Below are positions 60,301-64,000 of a DNA stretch of 64,000 nt, piece by piece; the first letter of the stretch is position 1, and each line of letters opens with the position of its first letter. The notes beneath the pieces were generated by a model. That model was not told the DNA's origin. It made no database searches and was given only the letters and a program-made list of their open reading frames with translations. The stretch is taken from NCBI GenBank assembly GCA_022652485.1, contig JALCRK010000007.1, positions 1 through 64,000 of the forward strand. The letters are read 5' to 3'. The stretch comes from Sphingobium sp. Lineage in GTDB: Bacteria; Pseudomonadota; Alphaproteobacteria; Sphingomonadales; Sphingomonadaceae. A program made the position numbers and the translations under genes.

Positions 60301-61893
60301 ATGGTTCGCACGCAGTTGGTCGTTGTGCTCATGGCGGCCATGGTGATGGCTTCGGCGAGGGCCAACGCACAACAATCTACCGCATCAACACCTGACTCCG
60401 GAAGATTGGCGCAATGCGCCAGCCTTCAGAATCTTGACCTTTCGAGGATCGACGAGGCGCCCTCGCAGATCCTCGAAAGTCACCGGAAAGGTTCGGCAGA
60501 CAGCACTCGCAGCCTGTGCGTTGTAGAAGCCTATGCGGTTCCGCAGGTTGGCTTCAGGCTTTTCCTGCCGGAAGACGGGTGGAATGAAAAATTCATTCAG
60601 ATGGGGTCCGGCGGGCATGCTGGGTTTCTGCGCGATGAGGACTGTGCGTCGGCGATGGCGAAAGGCTATGCCTGCCTGATTACGGACATGGGCCACAAGG
60701 GCACCGGCCTCGACTCGCAATGGACGCGGGGTAACACGCAGGCGTTGATCGATTGGGGGTATCGCGCCACACACGTCGCCACCGTCTCAGCAAAGGCTGT
60801 CATTGCCGCCTATTATGGCAAGGGACCCAGCAAATCCTACTTTTCGGGTTGTTCGACCGGGGGGCGGCAGGCGCTTCAAGAGGCGCAGAAATTCCCCTGG
60901 GATTATGACGGGATCATCGCAGGTGCGCCGCCAATCAGGCTTTCCGACCTTTATGTGATGTTCGCCTGGAGTGCTCTTGCTAATCGAGATGCCCTTGGTC
61001 AGATGATATTGAAGCGGGCAGATCTCGACTTGTTGAACGAAGCTTCGCTGGCCGAATGCGATCTGGACGATGGCATAAAGGACGGACTGGTCGCCCGACC
61101 GCAGCAATGTATGTTCAAGCCCTCCAAAATCGCCTGTCGGCCGGGACAGGTTTCCGGCTGCCTGACCAAGGCGCAGGTGGAAGCTGCCGAGAAAATCTAT
61201 TCGGGTCCGGTCGATGCCGCGGGACGCTCCATCTCCGGGGGAGGCGCCCCGCCGGGATCCGAGCGGCTGTGGGCAAAATATTATCTCGATGACGAAAATG
61301 GCGGGCTTCCCTACATGTTTCCGCTCACCCGTAATGGACTAGGAGATTTGTTTTCGGATCCCCGACGTCCGGAAAACTGGAATATCGACCAGTTCAATTT
61401 CACGGAGGACTATAAAAAGCTGGATGTCATGCAGTCGTTATACGACAGCAGCAATCCGGATATAACACGTTTCGCAGAGGCTGGCGGCAAGCTCATAATC
61501 TACATGGGCTTGGGTGATGTCTCCATGCCCAACACCATCATCAATTACTATAAAAAAGTCCAACGGTTGGCAGGGGGAGCGGAGAAGGCGAACAAGTTTG
61601 CAAGGCTGTTTCTGTTGCCAGGTGTTGATCATTGCTCAGGTGGCCCCGGCGCCGATCAGGTGGATTACCTCGGTTATCTGGAAGATTGGGTCGAAAAGGC
61701 GTCTCCTCCCGATGTATTGGTGGCTACGCACGTGGAAAATGCTGAGGCCTCACGGGGCGAAGCGCGCCGACCAATTTTTTCGCGCCCGGTTTACCCTTAT
61801 CCCGCTTATTCGAAATACAGCGGAAAAGGTGATCCGGCCAAAGCCCAAAGCTTTGAACGGGCAATTCCCGAACCTAGTCCGTTTTCAAGATGA
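60301..61893 (+). CDS. Tannase/feruloyl esterase family protein
   Basis: The 530-residue secreted or periplasmic protein has a signal peptide (LVVVLMAAMVMASARANA). The catalytic serine lies in YFSGCSTGGRQALQEAQKFP with a CS-D-HC disulfide pattern: cysteine next to serine, aspartate in YMGLGDVSMP and histidine in PGVDHCSGG. Calcium-site-like DLDDGIKDGL is also present. Family enzymes hydrolyse ester bonds of gallate, ferulate or hydroxyethyl terephthalate. ATG at 60301 is chosen; a GTG at 60286 after AGGAGG is equally possible. Confidence 0.88.
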   Translation: MVRTQLVVVLMAAMVMASARANAQQSTASTPDSGRLAQCASLQNLDLSRIDEAPSQILESHRKGSADSTRSLCVVEAYAVPQVGFRLFLPEDGWNEKFIQMGSGGHAGFLRDEDCASAMAKGYACLITDMGHKGTGLDSQWTRGNTQALIDWGYRATHVATVSAKAVIAAYYGKGPSKSYFSGCSTGGRQALQEAQKFPWDYDGIIAGAPPIRLSDLYVMFAWSALANRDALGQMILKRADLDLLNEASLAECDLDDGIKDGLVARPQQCMFKPSKIACRPGQVSGCLTKAQVEAAEKIYSGPVDAAGRSISGGGAPPGSERLWAKYYLDDENGGLPYMFPLTRNGLGDLFSDPRRPENWNIDQFNFTEDYKKLDVMQSLYDSSNPDITRFAEAGGKLIIYMGLGDVSMPNTIINYYKKVQRLAGGAEKANKFARLFLLPGVDHCSGGPGADQVDYLGYLEDWVEKASPPDVLVATHVENAEASRGEARRPIFSRPVYPYPAYSKYSGKGDPAKAQSFERAIPEPSPFSR

Positions 61894-61906
61894 GCTAGGG
61901 TCATCT

Positions 61907-63259
61907 GTGGACGCCCCTTAGGATGCAAGGGATATTTTGGAAGGCTTGACGTGTGGTCGGGTGCTGACATCTGTCCGGCCTTTGGTGCGGCTTTATTGAT
62001 GCCGCTGGCCCGTATGGGAGTTCGCGGATTGGCTCCATATCAGGACTGCGTGCTTGGCTAGCACCTTGACCCTATCTGATTCTGCCAACCCCGTCTCGTC
62101 GACCGTTACGCCATATCTTCCATCTGACCTTCCTACATCTGCCGACACCCTCGCGTTCGTGGCTGGCTATCGCGCCAGGACCGGGGCTCTATAAATCTCA
62201 TTCTTTGCCAGTAAGGCCCAAACGGTTCGGGCCATTTTGTTGGCAAGTGCTGTGATCACCAGCATGCGCGGTTTGCGGGCAAGGATCCGTGCCAGCCACG
62301 ATCCTTGTGGTGCACCGCGCCTTGTCGCCTGACACACGACGGCGCTTGCCCCGATGATGAGCAATCGCCTGAGCGTTCGCTCCCCCATTTTCGAGGTGGC
62401 ACCGAGCCTTTGCTTGCCGCCGGTGGATTTCTGAAGCGGTGTCAGGCCGAGCCATGCGGCAAAGTCGCGTCCCTTGCGGAACACCTCAGACGGCGGGGCA
62501 AGGGCTGCCAGCGCGGTTGCGGTGATAGGCCCAATACCGGGGATCGTCATCAGCCGACGCGGGATGTCGTCGGTCTTGGCACGCCGGGAGATTTCCATAT
62601 CGAGCTGGCCGATTTGCGTATCCAGCACCCCGATCATGTCGGACAGCACTTTGAGCATCGACCTTGCCGCCTCGGGCAAGCAGCTGTCGGCATCGTCGAG
62701 GTTAGCAACAAGTTTGGCGACCTGGCCAACCCCTTGCGCGGCGATCAGTCCGTACTCGGCCAGATGACCGCGCAGAGCGTTGATGGTCTGAGTCCGCTGC
62801 CGCATCAGCAAATCGCGCGTGCGGAAGATCGTTGCACTCGCCTGGGTCGCCTCGCTCTTTACGGCAACAAAGCGCATCGTCGGACGCTGCGCCGCTTCGT
62901 AAATCGCCTCAGCATCTGCCACATCATTCTTCTGGCGCTTCACGAATGGCTTCACAAAGGCCGGAGCAATCAGCCGCACCTCATGCCCCAGCTTGCCAAT
63001 CTCGCGCGCCCAGTAATGCGCGCCGCCGCACGATTCCATCGCAACAAGGCACGGCGGGTGTGTGGCGAAGAATGCCAGTACCCGATGTCGCCTCAGCGTC
63101 TTGCGAAAAAGAACGCCGCCAGTCCCATTAGCTCCGTGAGCCTGAAAAACCAGCTTTGCCAAATCCAGACCGATCGTGGTAACTTCTTCCATGGACGCCT
63201 CCTGCAAGTGTTGTTCAACACCTCACTCTGGCACATAAAGGCCGTCGGGGGGCGTCCAC
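61907..63259 (-). mobile_element. IS110-family element (IS1111-like), candidate boundaries
   Basis: An 11-base inverted repeat, GTGGACGCCCC (61907-61917) and GGGGCGTCCAC (63249-63259), brackets the transposase gene and gives a size of about 1.35 kb, usual for the group. IS1111-type elements have short subterminal repeats and make no target duplication, so exact ends may lie a few bases away. It separates the tannase gene from an Lrp remnant. Confidence 0.6.
62167..63192 (-). CDS. IS110-family transposase
   Basis: The 341-residue protein starts EEVTTIGLDLAKLVFQ, with the DEDD catalytic aspartate, then KNDVADAEAIYEAAQRPTM, and a C-terminal transposase-20 domain with LMTIPGIGPITATALAALAP and FAAWLGLTPLQKSTGGKQRL. 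It appears intact and the element may be mobile. ATG at 63192 is used; a start five codons upstream is possible. Confidence 0.93.
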   Translation of the reverse strand: MEEVTTIGLDLAKLVFQAHGANGTGGVLFRKTLRRHRVLAFFATHPPCLVAMESCGGAHYWAREIGKLGHEVRLIAPAFVKPFVKRQKNDVADAEAIYEAAQRPTMRFVAVKSEATQASATIFRTRDLLMRQRTQTINALRGHLAEYGLIAAQGVGQVAKLVANLDDADSCLPEAARSMLKVLSDMIGVLDTQIGQLDMEISRRAKTDDIPRRLMTIPGIGPITATALAALAPPSEVFRKGRDFAAWLGLTPLQKSTGGKQRLGATSKMGERTLRRLLIIGASAVVCQATRRGAPQGSWLARILARKPRMLVITALANKMARTVWALLAKNEIYRAPVLAR

Positions 63260-63263
63260 CCCA

Positions 63264-63464
63264 TCAGGATCCTGGACCCATTGATTTCGTGACCGAGGCT
63301 TGAGCCGAAAAGGCCCGCAACGTGGAACGAACGAGGGGAATATCCTCGGTGACGATCCGCAGTATGAGCTTGGCCGGTCCCATGAGAACAAAACAATCGA
63401 GGACTTTCGGAAAATCCTGAAGCTCGGATGTAAGCGCCTCGGCGTTGGTCCGCTCGCGCTCCTG
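63264..63464 (-). pseudogene. Lrp/AsnC-family regulator remnant (effector domain)
   Basis: Sixty-six minus-strand codons without an ATG read LTSELQDFPKVLDCFVLMGP then AKLILRIVTEDIPLVRSTLR. This matches the RAM effector domain of Lrp/AsnC proteins (the usual PEVLECY...TGxxDYLLRVV). A TAG lies three codons before the segment, the DNA-binding part is missing and a stretch before VRST looks shortened. The end lies five bases from the IS110 repeat. It is probably a casualty of rearrangement here. Confidence 0.55.
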
Positions 63465-63465
63465 A

Positions 63466-63713
63466 TTTAGCTATTTTAGTTTCGCTTAAAATGTCAGGAC
63501 ACGGAAAGGTTGGGATGTCAAGACTGGGTAAAGAGCGGAGGGCTGTCTATATGCACCAGCCATCCACGAATTTGATGTAAGGCACTGTCGGATTATTGAC
63601 GTCAGGTGTTACTCACCTCGCCGCCATGGGGTGGGGGACTATCGTCCGCCTGGTCGCTGCACGGGCGGGCGGACGGTAGTCAGTGGAGGCAATTCATTCA
63701 CAGGAGTAAACCT
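63466..63713. other. Non-coding leader before the last gene
   Basis: No gene is seen. GCCGCCATGGGGTGG-like GC-rich sequence follows an AT-richer part with TTTAGTTTCGCTTAAAATG. The promoter of the following gene should lie here. A CAGGAG ribosome-binding site ends the region. Confidence 0.35.
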
Positions 63714-64000
63714 ATGTTCATTCGCTCTGCATTCTGGATTGGGCGGGCGAGGCCGGAAGAGGAAGGCAAGCTCAAGGACATTATCGAAGAGCGCTTGGCT
63801 CCGGCCATAGTGAGGCTTCCCGGCGTAGCGAATGTCAGAGTTTTGTGGCCGAAGGATGTTGAGGATAGTCCGCCCTCCATTTTTTGTCAGATATTGATCG
63901 AGTGCGAATCGCGGGAAGCGCTGTATATCTTGCTGGCCTGTCCTGAACGACCTGCCTTACGAGCTACTATTCTTAAGGAGGCGCTCAGTCTGTTCGAAGG
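63714..64000 (+). CDS. Small dimeric alpha-beta-barrel (EthD/Dabb-like) protein, open at window end
   Basis: The frame reads at least 95 residues to the window end: MFIRSAFWIGRARPEEEGKL, RLPGVANVRVLWPKDVED, IFCQILIECESREALYILL. It begins with a strand, then helix, a PGV turn and a second strand, the pattern of EthD-like ferredoxin-fold proteins that often accompany aromatic catabolic genes. CAGGAG precedes the ATG. It is incomplete, so the full length and function are unknown. Confidence 0.6.
   Translation, partial: MFIRSAFWIGRARPEEEGKLKDIIEERLAPAIVRLPGVANVRVLWPKDVEDSPPSIFCQILIECESREALYILLACPERPALRATILKEALSLFE

Noticed and set aside
1-64000. CRISPR arrays, tRNA or rRNA genes
   Set aside because: No regularly spaced direct repeats, no cloverleaf ending in CCA with an anticodon loop, and no rRNA-like conserved blocks were noticed on reading both strands.

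Overview
The window looks like accessory DNA from a sphingomonad-type alphaproteobacterium (Sphingobium/Novosphingobium group). This rests on the GC-rich coding style, the F-type transfer genes, DUF1173/DUF2493/MucR plasmid-type backbone genes, an IS110 and an IS66/IS21 composite, and two TonB receptors beside aromatic-catabolism type genes. The assignment is by gene family, not by a database search. No rRNA, tRNA or CRISPR array was found. Very tight coupling (TGATG or ATGA overlaps) is common throughout.

Region 1 (1-13.7 kb) is a redox and sulfur block. On the minus strand: a 1-Cys peroxiredoxin, beta-carbonic anhydrase, an unknown protein, Fe-superoxide dismutase, a small protein, a GreA/B-C (Rnk-like) fragment and a truncated Rrf2 regulator. 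Divergent from it: a LysR regulator, a ferritin-like DUF6306 protein, cysJ, cysI and a cystathionine gamma-synthase, likely assimilating sulfite into sulfur amino acids. A 16-bp box is shared by the lysR/prx promoter and the cysJ promoter. Next comes a MarR regulator with a cysteine-rich tail, two thioredoxin-fold proteins, a 2OG-Fe dioxygenase and a MOSC protein. One palindromic operator overlaps the ribosome-binding site of both the marR gene and the following thiol-oxidoreductase gene.

Region 2 (13.7-16.6 kb) is insertion-sequence debris: a truncated minus-strand gene, a decayed IS21 (istA/istB with frameshifts) and an IS66 tnpC cut by the IS21 right end.

Region 3 (16.6-34.4 kb) is an F-type type IV secretion locus: lytic transglycosylase, three orphan minus-strand genes, then pilin, traL-E-K-B, trbB, traV, traC', traU, trbC, traN, traF, traH and traG. 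The system looks broken. TraC retains only about 115 N-terminal residues, traW and trbI are not seen, and traG is frameshifted in a poly-G tract. No relaxase or coupling protein is present in the window.

Region 4 (34.4-48.6 kb) is a plasmid/ICE-type backbone with five toxin-antitoxin-like modules: PrlF-YhaV, TumE-TumA, XRE/ImmA-DUF4411, and two AbrB-VapC pairs. It also has two SLOG-fold proteins, an SSB, a MucR regulator, a nuclease-like protein, DUF1173 and several unknown small proteins. It holds several structured intergenic sequences that could be replication or transfer sites.

Region 5 (48.6-64 kb) is a catabolic and uptake island with many broken genes. It contains a 5'-truncated Rieske oxygenase, a TonB receptor with an in-frame stop, an MCP-type hydrolase, a TetR regulator, a hydantoinase-A/DJ-1 deletion chimera and an intact TonB receptor. 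These are followed by a GlxA-type AraC regulator, an XRE-cupin regulator divergent from a D-serine-dehydratase-like PLP enzyme, a tannase/feruloyl esterase-family protein, an IS110, an Lrp/AsnC remnant and the start of a small dimeric alpha-beta-barrel gene.
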